Origin: a virus
DNA length: 58,995 bases
Reading direction: 5' to 3' (one strand)
IMG/VR virus record: IMGVR_UViG_3300049222_000252
Span: 1-58,995 of that record
Positions 18,456-25,964 of the stretch are shown one piece after another. The number at the start of each line of letters is the position of its first letter. Position 1 is the first letter of the stretch. The position numbers and the translations under genes were made by a program. The notes under the pieces are model-generated. The model made no database searches and was not told the DNA's origin. It was given only the letters and a program-made list of their open reading frames with translations.

Positions 18456-18732
18456 AATGTAAACCGTCGTTACCGTTTTGTGCAATAATGTTTATTCGGT
18501 TTAACATTGCTTCTTCTACTTCATCTTGCAGGCAATACCTAGCAGCTTCAATATAAAGCAATGCATCCATTAGTTCTTCCTGCACATCGATTAAAAACCT
18601 ATCTAAGTCCTTGACTTCGTTATTAATCTCACCCATCATTGTAGCTCCGTACTTTTCTTGACCAACAAGACTACGCTCGTCCATCTTAGCTAGTACTCTA
18701 CGTACAACTTCATCTTTAGTTTTAATCTGCAT
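18442..18732 (-). CDS. All-alpha NTP pyrophosphohydrolase-like (MazG-type) protein
   Basis: A 96-residue helical protein (start MQIKTKDEVV). The segment FLIDVQEELMDALLYIEAAR contains the EExxDA pattern of all-alpha NTP pyrophosphatases, but only one acidic motif is clear, so it may be a divergent dNTP pyrophosphatase or a non-catalytic relative. It overlaps the larger MazG-fusion gene upstream and the endonuclease downstream, inside a nucleotide-pool gene block. Confidence 0.55.
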   Translation of the reverse strand: MQIKTKDEVVRRVLAKMDERSLVGQEKYGATMMGEINNEVKDLDRFLIDVQEELMDALLYIEAARYCLQDEVEEAMLNRINIIAQNGNDGLHYDKE

Positions 18733-19513
18733 CTTTAACAAATGTACCGTTAACCATTTTACCAGTGCGTTTGGCTATAACATTATACGCTGAATCAATA
18801 CAGTCTTCAATAAGCATATCTTCGAACTTAGCAATGCTCGTAAGCACTACAACCATATCGCCGATAGCATCTTTGATCTCTGCTTTATTTTTCTTAAGTA
18901 AGGCTTCTGCAAGCTCGCCTGCTTCTTCGATGAGCTTAAGGTATTGAATGCCGCTACTACCGCTATCATATATACCTTTTTCTTTAGCCCACTCTCTAAT
19001 TAATTCAAACTGATCGTGGTGCGAGTATAGTCTTTCTGTTTTATGTGGTAGCGCTGGCTCAGCTATGAAAGCTTCGTAGTACGCTTTGTTGTATATGTAG
19101 CTACGTCCTTCGTTGTACATAGACATTTTAGCATTAGCCATTATCCATGGTATCGTTTGCTCGTTAATTTCGAACTGGCCGTGACCAAAGCCACTTATAT
19201 TTACCCGCCATTGTAAACCTATGTTATCCATTAAATGACCTTTCAGTTTGTTTAAAGGTACCGGGAATGTTGAGGTTTGTTCTGTTGCGTTTATCTTCAT
19301 TTTATTAAATAAATTTTTATACAATTTTCTATCTGTCTTATAGCCATAAGACTTTTGAAGTTCTATTTCGCGGTCTGATATATAATCTATATCGTCTGAC
19401 TGCTCAAGAACTTCATACTCACTCTCCTTATATCCTTGTATAAGGGTTACACGGGTATTAAGATCACGCGTGACGCCTATCTTTTTACCCGGTATGTGAT
19501 ACAAATAATACAT
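18722..19513 (-). CDS. GIY-YIG-like domain fused to MazG-type NTP pyrophosphohydrolase
   Basis: This 263-residue protein joins two domains. Residues 1-60 (YYLYHIPGKKIGVTRDLNTR) follow the GIY-YIG nuclease pattern. Residues 190-230 (YLKLIEEAGELAEALLKKNK, then AIGDMVVVLTSIAK) carry the EExxE (196-200) and DxxxD (215-219) metal-binding motifs of MazG. The segment between them (about 85-160) matches no domain I know. MazG enzymes hydrolyse NTPs or lower ppGpp. Why a nuclease-like module should be attached is unclear; its catalytic Arg and Glu cannot be placed with certainty, so it may only bind. Confidence 0.75.
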   Translation of the reverse strand: MYYLYHIPGKKIGVTRDLNTRVTLIQGYKESEYEVLEQSDDIDYISDREIELQKSYGYKTDRKLYKNLFNKMKINATEQTSTFPVPLNKLKGHLMDNIGLQWRVNISGFGHGQFEINEQTIPWIMANAKMSMYNEGRSYIYNKAYYEAFIAEPALPHKTERLYSHHDQFELIREWAKEKGIYDSGSSGIQYLKLIEEAGELAEALLKKNKAEIKDAIGDMVVVLTSIAKFEDMLIEDCIDSAYNVIAKRTGKMVNGTFVKDAD

Positions 19514-20167
19514 CTATTTTAATTTATCGTTATACAAATGTAAGTTGTGGGCGTGGTGGTAATACCAGCCAGTTGGTATAGACAATCTATCTGCAACCAT
19601 TTCCTGCAATGATGCAAACTGATACTGATCATTACAGAAGCCGTACCAGAGATCATTAGATCGCATATAGACAGACATACAAAGCTTACCATCTACAATG
19701 CTAAACTGAACTGCATATGTACAAGGTGTGTCGTTGTCATATTTGTGCATCTCTTTAGCGTCATATATACTAATAGCTGCTTGTCTTGTATTTGGTATTT
19801 CACGTAATAAATTAACTACGTTATCTAATTGATCACAACGTTTCCATTGATAACCATAGTTAGAGTTTACCTCACCGTTTTCATCAGCCATACGTTCCCA
19901 TATAGGAGGTATACTACCATATAACTCACCTAACTTACTTACATGTGGATCACCAGATAGATACCAAGCCCACTCGGCTGCAGCATATTTCTGATTCCAC
20001 TTTCTATATCCTGCTTTTATCTGTTTATCAGAAGGGTTGTGAATATAAAACCCAACATTAAACAAAGCTTTAGTATTATCAAACTCTACACCTTTGTCTT
20101 TGATCTTGATGTAGAAATAATCGAAAGCCTCGCTTGCTGTTTTAAAATTACTTTTTGTACTTATCAT
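19514..20167 (-). CDS. Thymidylate synthase-family enzyme, possibly a dCMP hydroxymethylase
   Basis: A 217-residue protein with the ThyA core: nucleophile Cys149 (DTPCTYAVQF), RSND at 169-172, and the HLY near the C-terminus. It lacks the N-terminal DRTGTG motif and the long C-terminal arm of cellular ThyA (264 residues in E. coli). Aligning RSND-LWYGFCND with the E. coli RSCD-VFLGLPFN places Asp180 at the Asn177 position. Asn177 selects dUMP, and Asp there is typical of phage dCMP hydroxymethylases such as T4 gp42. The product may therefore be 5-hydroxymethyl-dCMP rather than dTMP. Family membership is clear; the specificity is inference. Confidence 0.8.
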   Translation of the reverse strand: MISTKSNFKTASEAFDYFYIKIKDKGVEFDNTKALFNVGFYIHNPSDKQIKAGYRKWNQKYAAAEWAWYLSGDPHVSKLGELYGSIPPIWERMADENGEVNSNYGYQWKRCDQLDNVVNLLREIPNTRQAAISIYDAKEMHKYDNDTPCTYAVQFSIVDGKLCMSVYMRSNDLWYGFCNDQYQFASLQEMVADRLSIPTGWYYHHAHNLHLYNDKLK

Positions 20168-20402
20168 AATAATATTTATAAAACTTATAAATGTTCTCCC
20201 ATATCATATCTTTAATATATATGTTAGGGGATCTGTTTATTTTACCGTTTAGTATTATATCTATATACCATTCAGCTGGGCCTTTAGCAAAAGGTGATAT
20301 GTATATTTTATTTCGTATACACCATAACCTAGCTTCAACTTCTTCTTCAGTAGCTTGATAGCTACCCATATCCCACTCTTTACTTTTCTTATGCCAAGCC
20401 AT
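20148..20402 (-). CDS. Hypothetical protein next to the primase-helicase
   Basis: An 84-residue protein (MAWHKKSKEWDMGSYQATEE) with many aromatic residues and a Tyr/Lys-rich end (YKFYKYYYDKYKK). It begins directly after the primase-helicase stop and overlaps the thymidylate synthase-like gene by 20 bases. I do not recognise the family. Confidence 0.6.
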   Translation of the reverse strand: MAWHKKSKEWDMGSYQATEEEVEARLWCIRNKIYISPFAKGPAEWYIDIILNGKINRSPNIYIKDMIWENIYKFYKYYYDKYKK

Positions 20403-22115
20403 TTATTCCCATGGCATTTTTTCTTCATTGCCTATAGCATGTTGCACGTGCGGCGCAAACCGGCCTGATGCTGGCTGCCATTTGAAATGGGCTTCAGCTC
20501 CGTTCTCACCTAGGTTTTGAAACTTTACTTTAAGTATCTTTGCCTTAACGGTTTTCTCTTCGTAGTTCCTGTGAACTAATATACCGTGGTAACTAGCATC
20601 GTACCATTCACCACCACCTTTTATATTGTACATAGTCGGTTCTTCAATCTTACCGTCTTTGTCTTTGTACATCTTAGTTGGGTGTGCTACAATAAATACT
20701 AGTACATCATACTTTTTAGCAAACATTTCTATCTTCTGAAGATAGTCCATAGTATATCTATTAACATCTTCAGTTTTAGAATCAACGTCTCTTATTTTGT
20801 TAAATGGATCGATAACAAGGCATTTAATACCTTTACGCTTTACTAGCTCAGCGCCTTTACGTAGTACTGATTCCAACGTATACTTTTCCATATCAATAAA
20901 AAAGAAGTTATCATTAACATGCTCAGCAGTTTGTTTCCATTTGTCTGTACCAATATCTGCTTTTGTTGGCATGTCACCCCAAACTTTACGCATTAACTTG
21001 TGCGCGTGTAAATAAGTCGGTGCATTCTCAGGTGAAGCAAACGCCGTTTTCCAACCATAATTTGCGTTATACCCGACAACCATTTGATCGACAAAGTCTG
21101 ATTTCCCAGAACTCGGTATGCCAGTAACAGTAATGAATTGACCAGTATAAGTTGAAAATATGTCATCGAAATTTTGAAGACCGATTTGATACCCTGGCTT
21201 GAAGCCGTTCGTAACAAAGTCGGTAATTTCATTTTCAATATCTTTGAACGTTGTAACGTTCTCCAACGGTACAGGTCTTGCTCTGCTAACACGCTCTGCC
21301 AGTTTTTGTTTTCCATATTTAACTAAGTATTCATTAGCATCTTTACACTCTTCGAAGTCTGCTAAAAAACAAACTTCAGCACCAAGTCTTCTAACTAACT
21401 CTTGTTGTAAAGCCTGACCAGCATCATCAGAATCAACTGCTAGTATTACTTTTTCTTTATCATCAAAGTAATCTATACAGTTATCTAAATAATCTAGGTT
21501 GTTGTTACCAAGCGTAGCGCCATTAGGAACTGATACTACATTTTTAATACCAGCTTCGTGAAAAGCTAGCACATCCATTTCGCCTTCAGTAATTACACAA
21601 TACTCATAACCAATGACACTGTTAATATTGTAGAATATTTTTTCAGCACCTTTGTATAGCTTAAAGTTTTTGCGACCATCTCTGTATTTAACATTGATAA
21701 CTTGATCGCCCATCATGTAATTAAACTGAATCGTATTCTCGGTTTTTCCGGTCTGTGGCATCCACTCAAGACCTTGACTAACATTTAAGTCGTCAAGAGT
21801 CTTTTGTGATATACCTCGTGATTCAAACCATTCAGTTACTTTGTCTTTAACAGGTTCGAGTACTATATTGTCAGGTCTTACATAGACCTTTTCACTAGCA
21901 CCTTTACGCTGATAAGTATGTAACTGAAAAGTTGTATTACAATTATGACAAGTACCGAGACCACGTTCCCAATCATAAGAAGCACATTCTGCTTTTTGAT
22001 TCTTGGGTTGTCTATCGTGAGAGCATAGCGGGCATATGCCTTGTGCTTTGCCTTCTTTAAGACTGTATTGATTGAACTCGTCAATCAAATATCCATTGAT
22101 CTCTGTTGTCTGCAT
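20403..22115 (-). CDS. Replicative primase-helicase (T7 gp4-like)
   Basis: A 570-residue protein combining primase and helicase. The zinc-binding domain has Cys28, Cys31, Cys56 and Cys59 (CPLC and CHNC). The TOPRIM core shows Glu178 (ITEGEMDVLA) and the DSDDAG motif at 228-233. The RecA-like helicase has Walker A GIPSSGKS (332-339) and Walker B CLVIDPFN. It would unwind the fork and lay primers. The length is close to T7 gp4 (566). It is the main replication gene here; unusually, no DNA polymerase accompanies it. Confidence 0.93.
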   Translation of the reverse strand: MQTTEINGYLIDEFNQYSLKEGKAQGICPLCSHDRQPKNQKAECASYDWERGLGTCHNCNTTFQLHTYQRKGASEKVYVRPDNIVLEPVKDKVTEWFESRGISQKTLDDLNVSQGLEWMPQTGKTENTIQFNYMMGDQVINVKYRDGRKNFKLYKGAEKIFYNINSVIGYEYCVITEGEMDVLAFHEAGIKNVVSVPNGATLGNNNLDYLDNCIDYFDDKEKVILAVDSDDAGQALQQELVRRLGAEVCFLADFEECKDANEYLVKYGKQKLAERVSRARPVPLENVTTFKDIENEITDFVTNGFKPGYQIGLQNFDDIFSTYTGQFITVTGIPSSGKSDFVDQMVVGYNANYGWKTAFASPENAPTYLHAHKLMRKVWGDMPTKADIGTDKWKQTAEHVNDNFFFIDMEKYTLESVLRKGAELVKRKGIKCLVIDPFNKIRDVDSKTEDVNRYTMDYLQKIEMFAKKYDVLVFIVAHPTKMYKDKDGKIEEPTMYNIKGGGEWYDASYHGILVHRNYEEKTVKAKILKVKFQNLGENGAEAHFKWQPASGRFAPHVQHAIGNEEKMPWE

Positions 22116-22124
22116 TTAATTTAA

Positions 22125-22196
22125 TTAATCTTCTATTAGTGTTACATTACCATCATTATCCGTCTGGATATTGATGTAGTCATTCTCATCTACCAT
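22125..22196 (-). CDS. Possible very small acidic protein
   Basis: A 23-codon frame (MVDENDYINIQTDNDGNVTL) fills the gap between the zinc-ribbon gene and the primase-helicase and overlaps the former by seven bases. Spacing fits the local pattern, but the size makes this a weak call. Confidence 0.3.
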   Translation of the reverse strand: MVDENDYINIQTDNDGNVTLIED

Positions 22197-22306
22197 TCTT
22201 CATTGTCTCTACATTCTGGGCATATATCGCAGAAGTCATATTCTTCTTGCGACATACCAGCGTGACACATTTGACACGCGAGTTCGCCATTGTTTCTATA
22301 GTGCAT
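22190..22306 (-). CDS. Tiny zinc-ribbon protein
   Basis: A 38-residue frame from ATG 22306 with paired Cys motifs CQMCH and CDICPEC, an evident four-cysteine zinc ribbon. The start overlaps the SSB stop as TAATG. Small zinc ribbons near phage replication genes often bind nucleic acid or act as adaptors; the specific role here is unknown. Confidence 0.6.
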   Translation of the reverse strand: MHYRNNGELACQMCHAGMSQEEYDFCDICPECRDNEEW

Positions 22307-22626
22307 TAAAACGGTAGGTCATCTACAGGCGCTGCGGCTGTTTGACCAACTGGAGCAGCTTGCTGTGGTTGATCTTGTCTAGGCGCTGTACCTACGTTAT
22401 CACCATTTGTCCACACAACTTGCACGTTACCAAGATATGTTTTACCTTGTTTAGCATCACGTTCTTCTTTGGTTTGTGCTACAACGATAGGACCTTGATT
22501 TCCAAATTGATCCGGCTCGTCGTTTAATGTAATTGTAATAGGTAAATACTTACCTTTTTTACCATCAATAATTTTATCTTTTGGTACTTCAGATAAATTG
22601 ATACTTGCTTTAATTATACTTGCCAT
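22306..22626 (-). CDS. ssb: Single-stranded DNA-binding protein
   Basis: A 106-residue protein with an N-terminal beta-rich part (ASIIKASINLSEVPKDKIID, then YLPITITLNDEPDQFG), a Gln/Ala/Pro-rich linker and the acidic tip DDLPF, which is the protein-docking tail of bacterial SSBs. The OB core is shorter than cellular SSB (about 110 residues before the tail). It should coat replication and recombination intermediates. The conserved tip suggests that it recruits host replication proteins, in keeping with the missing phage polymerase. Confidence 0.8.
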   Translation of the reverse strand: MASIIKASINLSEVPKDKIIDGKKGKYLPITITLNDEPDQFGNQGPIVVAQTKEERDAKQGKTYLGNVQVVWTNGDNVGTAPRQDQPQQAAPVGQTAAAPVDDLPF

Positions 22627-22805
22627 TATGCGTAGTTATTAATTTGGTTAAACATGCGCTGCAACTGATCTTTCGTTGCATTAGTATTACGACGTAAGTT
22701 ATCTACAGCTTTAATGTGGTTTTGATTTGTGTAAAAATTATCTACACTTGTTTCAATACCTGTTACTGTACATACTTTAGTCTGTGGTTTTCTATTTCTA
22801 GCCAT
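22626..22805 (-). CDS. Small basic protein between exonuclease and SSB
   Basis: A 59-residue protein starting MARNRKPQTKVCTVTGIETS at 22805; the longer frame upstream overlaps the exonuclease and is not preferred. It contains VTGIETSVDNFYTNQNHIKA, which recalls short treble-clef or HNH-edge segments, but the metal ligands are incomplete. It ends with a polar helix. Its function is unknown. Confidence 0.55.
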   Translation of the reverse strand: MARNRKPQTKVCTVTGIETSVDNFYTNQNHIKAVDNLRRNTNATKDQLQRMFNQINNYA

Positions 22806-22815
22806 AATAATGGTT

Positions 22816-23544
22816 TTAAAGGGTTTCGTTAATAAAAAATTGTGAAGGATCAAAACCTTCTTGTCTATAAAATAATTGGTATTGATCAACTGCTTTCTTA
22901 ACTTTATCAGCACCGCGCTGTAAAAATTCAGGTGAGCAATCAAATATACCGATTTGATGTGTTGTTTTATCTATTGCGATAAACACCATATCGTAACCAA
23001 ACAACTGTTGGTATATGTAAGCTTGACTGTCGTAGTTATACTTAGATGCTGACCATCTAAACTTTTCGATATCGGCTGTTGTCTTTAAATCAATGATAAG
23101 TTTCTCATCGTGATTTAATATATCAGCTTTACCTTTCCACAACTCATTTTCAAGCTCACCGATACCAGGTGTTTCATAGTCGCAGTTGCCTTTGATAAGA
23201 CCTCTACATATATCGTTTGCTAAAATCTTTTCAGTCATAAGCTCGATCATATCGACTTCAGACTTTAACAAACATAATTCACCACCTGATATTTCCTTAT
23301 ATGCTTTAGTATTCCTGTTAGACGATTCTATAACCTTAAAGTTTTTAAGCTTTTCAGGTTCTAGTATTGCCGTGTGGAAATACCCACCAATTAAAAAGGC
23401 GGGTATTTGCTTTGACGGTTTACCTAAAGATAAAGGATCTTTTAAAAGCGTAGATATGTCTGAGTTACTAAGGTATTGTTTACCAAACTCTCCGTAGTAA
23501 TGCTCATCATCTCTTAGCTTATCTATTATCTCATTTTTGCTCAT
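22816..23544 (-). CDS. PD-(D/E)XK exonuclease (RecE/lambda-exo class)
   Basis: A 242-residue protein. The segment LWKGKADILNHDEKLIIDLK followed by TT carries the nuclease core (D in KADI, then IDLKT), and the downstream YNYDSQAYIYQQLF is the helix seen in RecE- and Cas4-like exonucleases. It probably resects DNA ends to give single strands for the ERF annealing protein encoded immediately upstream, with which it overlaps by 14 bases. Confidence 0.8.
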   Translation of the reverse strand: MSKNEIIDKLRDDEHYYGEFGKQYLSNSDISTLLKDPLSLGKPSKQIPAFLIGGYFHTAILEPEKLKNFKVIESSNRNTKAYKEISGGELCLLKSEVDMIELMTEKILANDICRGLIKGNCDYETPGIGELENELWKGKADILNHDEKLIIDLKTTADIEKFRWSASKYNYDSQAYIYQQLFGYDMVFIAIDKTTHQIGIFDCSPEFLQRGADKVKKAVDQYQLFYRQEGFDPSQFFINETL

Positions 23545-24085
23545 GTTTCTTGAGTTCAGCTTTTGCTGTTATAGAAACGTTGTACTTAGCATTGATAGCT
23601 TGTATAGAGCCACCTGCTTTGATATAATCTTTAGCTTTTGTAAAAGCTTCAGTGTTTATATCCAACGTTGGTTTAGACTTACCTGCGGTTTTTCCGTGGG
23701 TATTTGACGCATCTGAGTCTTGCGTGTCATCTATTAGGAATAAATTACCTAACGCGTACTTCTTACCATAACTTGAAGCAGAACCAAACTGTTGAGGTAC
23801 TTGCATACCTTTCTGGCCAAGGTCAACACCAACCACAGCTGTAGCTGATATTTCAGTTTCGCCATCAGATAATGTAGCAGTCGACTCAATCATAGGTACG
23901 TTATCAAATAGAACACGTACTTCTTCATTTATCGTTACTGATACTCCTAACTCAAGTAGAAAGGGTTTTGTTGCTTCAAGAATGTCTTCGGCTGATCTGA
24001 AGTAATATTTGCCGAATGAATTAAACCTACTTTTTTTCGATTTAAATTTAGTCTGGATAGTAGCCAGCTTTTCGTTTAATGTCAT
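23531..24085 (-). CDS. ERF-family single-strand annealing protein
   Basis: A 184-residue protein with the ERF signature: KLATIQTKFKSKKSRFNSFG, YYFRSAEDILEATKPFLLEL, and the conserved GSASSYGKKYALGNLFLIDD segment. ERF proteins anneal complementary single strands. Together with the adjoining exonuclease it forms a two-gene recombination pair. The C-terminal part (after residue 140) resembles a small DNA-binding tail. The 5' leader contains an A/T-rich stretch that may be a promoter. Confidence 0.88.
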   Translation of the reverse strand: MTLNEKLATIQTKFKSKKSRFNSFGKYYFRSAEDILEATKPFLLELGVSVTINEEVRVLFDNVPMIESTATLSDGETEISATAVVGVDLGQKGMQVPQQFGSASSYGKKYALGNLFLIDDTQDSDASNTHGKTAGKSKPTLDINTEAFTKAKDYIKAGGSIQAINAKYNVSITAKAELKKHEQK

Positions 24086-24148
24086 TGGTATATTGGTTTT
24101 TACTTATTAATATAATTACACATAAAAATACAGTTTTACACGAGTAAA

Positions 24149-24907
24149 CTACAGATAATCAATCACTTGAGAGTGATCTACGTTATCGATAAGCTTTTGT
24201 ACAGCAGCCCGTTTAAGCTCGCTTACGCGTACATAATTGCTTGTACCTTCAATATTTAATTTAGCCGCGATATCTTTAGCTGAATACTTATCGCAGTCAA
24301 GTCCATAGCTTAAACGTAACACTTCATATTCTTTTTCATCTAAGTGTTTTTGTAATAAACTTTTCAGATAACTATTAAGCAAAGCTATATTATATGGCTC
24401 AGACTTATCTTGTATCTGGTGTATCATACTCTCGCCTTCGTCGTTTGAAGGTTGAGCATCTATTGATAAAAATATAGAGTTGAAAAACATTTCAACCATC
24501 TTTTTGTCTTTAGGATTTTTACGTATCTCGTTCATCTTATGCTCAGGTATACGTATATCGCCTCTGTGCATATCGATTCTACGACGTATTGCGCCTTTAA
24601 TACGTTTGCTGAAGAAACTTTTTAAAGTCTTTTCTATATCATCAGACTCTTCAAGAGTTTTCCACTCAAGCTTATCAACAGCTTTTACCAAAGCATAACC
24701 GCCTTCTTGTATTAGATCGTTAATACTAAGCACACCTGATGCTTGCTGCGTAGTTGAAAACTTACGTGCTAAATTTTCTACAAGAGGTAGAAACTTAACA
24801 ACAAGCTCATTACGCGTGTAATCTTTAAAATCCCAATTACCTTCAGGCATAGACCGTTTAAGATCTTCTTTGTATCTTATGTAGTTTTGTACATTGTACT
24901 TTTTCAT
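24149..24907 (-). CDS. Sigma-70-family RNA polymerase sigma factor
   Basis: A 252-residue protein with sigma region 2 (VVKFLPLVENLARKFS, INDLIQEGGYALVKAVDKLE, FFSKRIKGAIRRRID, GDIRIPEHKMNEIRK) and region 4 with a helix-turn-helix (LRLSYGLDCDKYSAKDIAAK to VRVSELKRAAVQKLIDN). It should guide host RNA polymerase to phage promoters, most likely the late plus arm. It follows an HTH regulator with an ATGA overlap, so the two are co-expressed. No phage RNA polymerase gene is visible, which makes this factor the best candidate for the late switch. Confidence 0.88.
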   Translation of the reverse strand: MKKYNVQNYIRYKEDLKRSMPEGNWDFKDYTRNELVVKFLPLVENLARKFSTTQQASGVLSINDLIQEGGYALVKAVDKLEWKTLEESDDIEKTLKSFFSKRIKGAIRRRIDMHRGDIRIPEHKMNEIRKNPKDKKMVEMFFNSIFLSIDAQPSNDEGESMIHQIQDKSEPYNIALLNSYLKSLLQKHLDEKEYEVLRLSYGLDCDKYSAKDIAAKLNIEGTSNYVRVSELKRAAVQKLIDNVDHSQVIDYL

Positions 24908-25521
24908 AGTTGTTGATTAAGTAATTCTTTTTCTTTTTTAAGTTCGTTACTCATATTTCTGTATATAGTTCTTGTTGAACAATCTAACAAACCTGCTATT
25001 CTGCCTATGGTAATCTTCTTACCAAAGTGATTTAAATCTAACATGCATTGATAGATATCATCTTCACCTACGCGAGATGATCTACCTATTATACTACCTA
25101 CAATCTTTAGTTTTTCAGATGGTGTAAGCATGCATGTGTCTTTAAAAATAATCTTACGTAGTTTGTTACGTGGAGGTTCTTCTAAATCATACATGCTAAC
25201 TTCATATATAATGTTCTTTAATAGCTGATCTGATACATTAAAAGTTACAAAGCCATTTACTTTATCGCAAAGGTTTGTAGCTACATATTCAAACTCATCT
25301 TGATCCATAGCAGGGTTTAAATACCACATAACTAGTAGATGCCATTTCAATGAACGATACGTAGTAATCTTAGCTTTTGTTCTAAACAAGTCGTAACACT
25401 CATGCGTACCGTCATAATATACAAAGCCCCACTCATGTACTTCGTCTGGTTTATCATTTATAGGATCTCTACGATATATAATATGGTTTTGATCTAAAAA
25501 CTTGGTATTTCGGTGTGACAT
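24904..25521 (-). CDS. HTH transcriptional regulator (candidate switch protein)
   Basis: A 205-residue protein whose C-terminus contains a clear helix-turn-helix, KKITIGRIAGLLDCSTRTIY followed by RNMSNELKKE. The N-terminal 150 residues are Tyr- and Trp-rich and unassigned. Its ATG (25521) lies inside an imperfect dyad, TGTGACA...TGTCACA (25514-25559), found again in the late control region at 33529-33575. Autoregulation and control of the early-late switch follow as a hypothesis. It forms an operon with the sigma factor gene. Confidence 0.7.
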   Translation of the reverse strand: MSHRNTKFLDQNHIIYRRDPINDKPDEVHEWGFVYYDGTHECYDLFRTKAKITTYRSLKWHLLVMWYLNPAMDQDEFEYVATNLCDKVNGFVTFNVSDQLLKNIIYEVSMYDLEEPPRNKLRKIIFKDTCMLTPSEKLKIVGSIIGRSSRVGEDDIYQCMLDLNHFGKKITIGRIAGLLDCSTRTIYRNMSNELKKEKELLNQQL

Positions 25522-25559
25522 TAGGCCCTTACTCTTTATTATTAGGGGCTGTTGTCACA
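25514..25559 (-). promoter_or_regulatory. Dyad operator-like element, copy 2, over the regulator start codon
   Basis: Read on the minus strand the element is TGTGACA, 32 bases, then TGTCACA, with inner partial symmetry (AG.CCCT against AAGGG.CT). Its 3' half, AGAGTAAGGGCCTA plus A-TGTCACA, nearly matches the plus-strand copy at 33529-33575. It covers the end of a small upstream gene and the first codons of the HTH gene. Confidence 0.55.
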
Positions 25560-25654
25560 GTCCCCTCTGGTTTCAATGTGCATATAATAATATGCTCTTT
25601 TAAAAATTCGTCTTCTTCACGTAATCTCATAAATAAATCTTTTGTTCTACCCAT
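25529..25654 (-). CDS. Small protein upstream of the HTH regulator
   Basis: A 41-residue frame (MGRTKDLFMRLREEDEFLKE, then HIIICTLKPEG) ending eight bases before the regulator start. Its 3' end lies within the dyad element. It is charged and probably helical; no family is recognised. Confidence 0.5.
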   Translation of the reverse strand: MGRTKDLFMRLREEDEFLKEHIIICTLKPEGTVTTAPNNKE

Positions 25655-25845
25655 TATTTTAAAAATGTTATTAACTTTAATCTTTTCTGATATTTGTGAA
25701 ACAAATTTATCTTTTGCTCATTTATTTGATAGCTAAGTGCATCGTTAAGTATACTATATTTTAGATCCCACAAGGTTGTCTTCAGATACTTTACGTGGCT
25801 TAGCTTTCTTTTGTAGTTTTTTAATCTTATTTGTAATATTGCCAT
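25654..25845 (-). CDS. Doubtful small basic protein
   Basis: A 63-residue frame, Lys/Leu/Tyr-rich, whose stop overlaps the next ATG (TAATG). It overlaps the better candidate at 25754-25885 by 92 bases in another frame, so at most one of the two is likely to be fully used. The junction supports it; composition does not help. Confidence 0.25.
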   Translation of the reverse strand: MAILQIRLKNYKRKLSHVKYLKTTLWDLKYSILNDALSYQINEQKINLFHKYQKRLKLITFLK

Positions 25846-25885
25846 AATTAGTTGATTTAATGTGATCGTATATTTTCTTACTCAT
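25754..25885 (-). CDS. Small basic protein
   Basis: A 43-residue frame (MSKKIYDHIKSTNYGNITNK, ending VSEDNLVGSKI) whose ATG overlaps the stop of the 28-residue gene before it (ATGAGTAA). It has a basic middle region. Its composition looks more protein-like than the overlapping alternative frame. Unknown function. Confidence 0.45.
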   Translation of the reverse strand: MSKKIYDHIKSTNYGNITNKIKKLQKKAKPRKVSEDNLVGSKI

Positions 25886-25964
25886 AGTGTTTATCTAATA
25901 AAATGTTAGCAACTTCTTCGCTTATTAAGTTTTCGTTGTATAATTTCCATATTAATTTACTCAT
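25878..25964 (-). CDS. Very small helical protein after ligase
   Basis: A 28-residue frame, MSKLIWKLYNENLISEEVAN then ILLDKHYE, starting inside the last codons of ligase and ending over the next ATG. The translational coupling on both sides supports it. It may be a short helix-turn-helix-like fragment; nothing more can be said. Confidence 0.4.
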   Translation of the reverse strand: MSKLIWKLYNENLISEEVANILLDKHYE

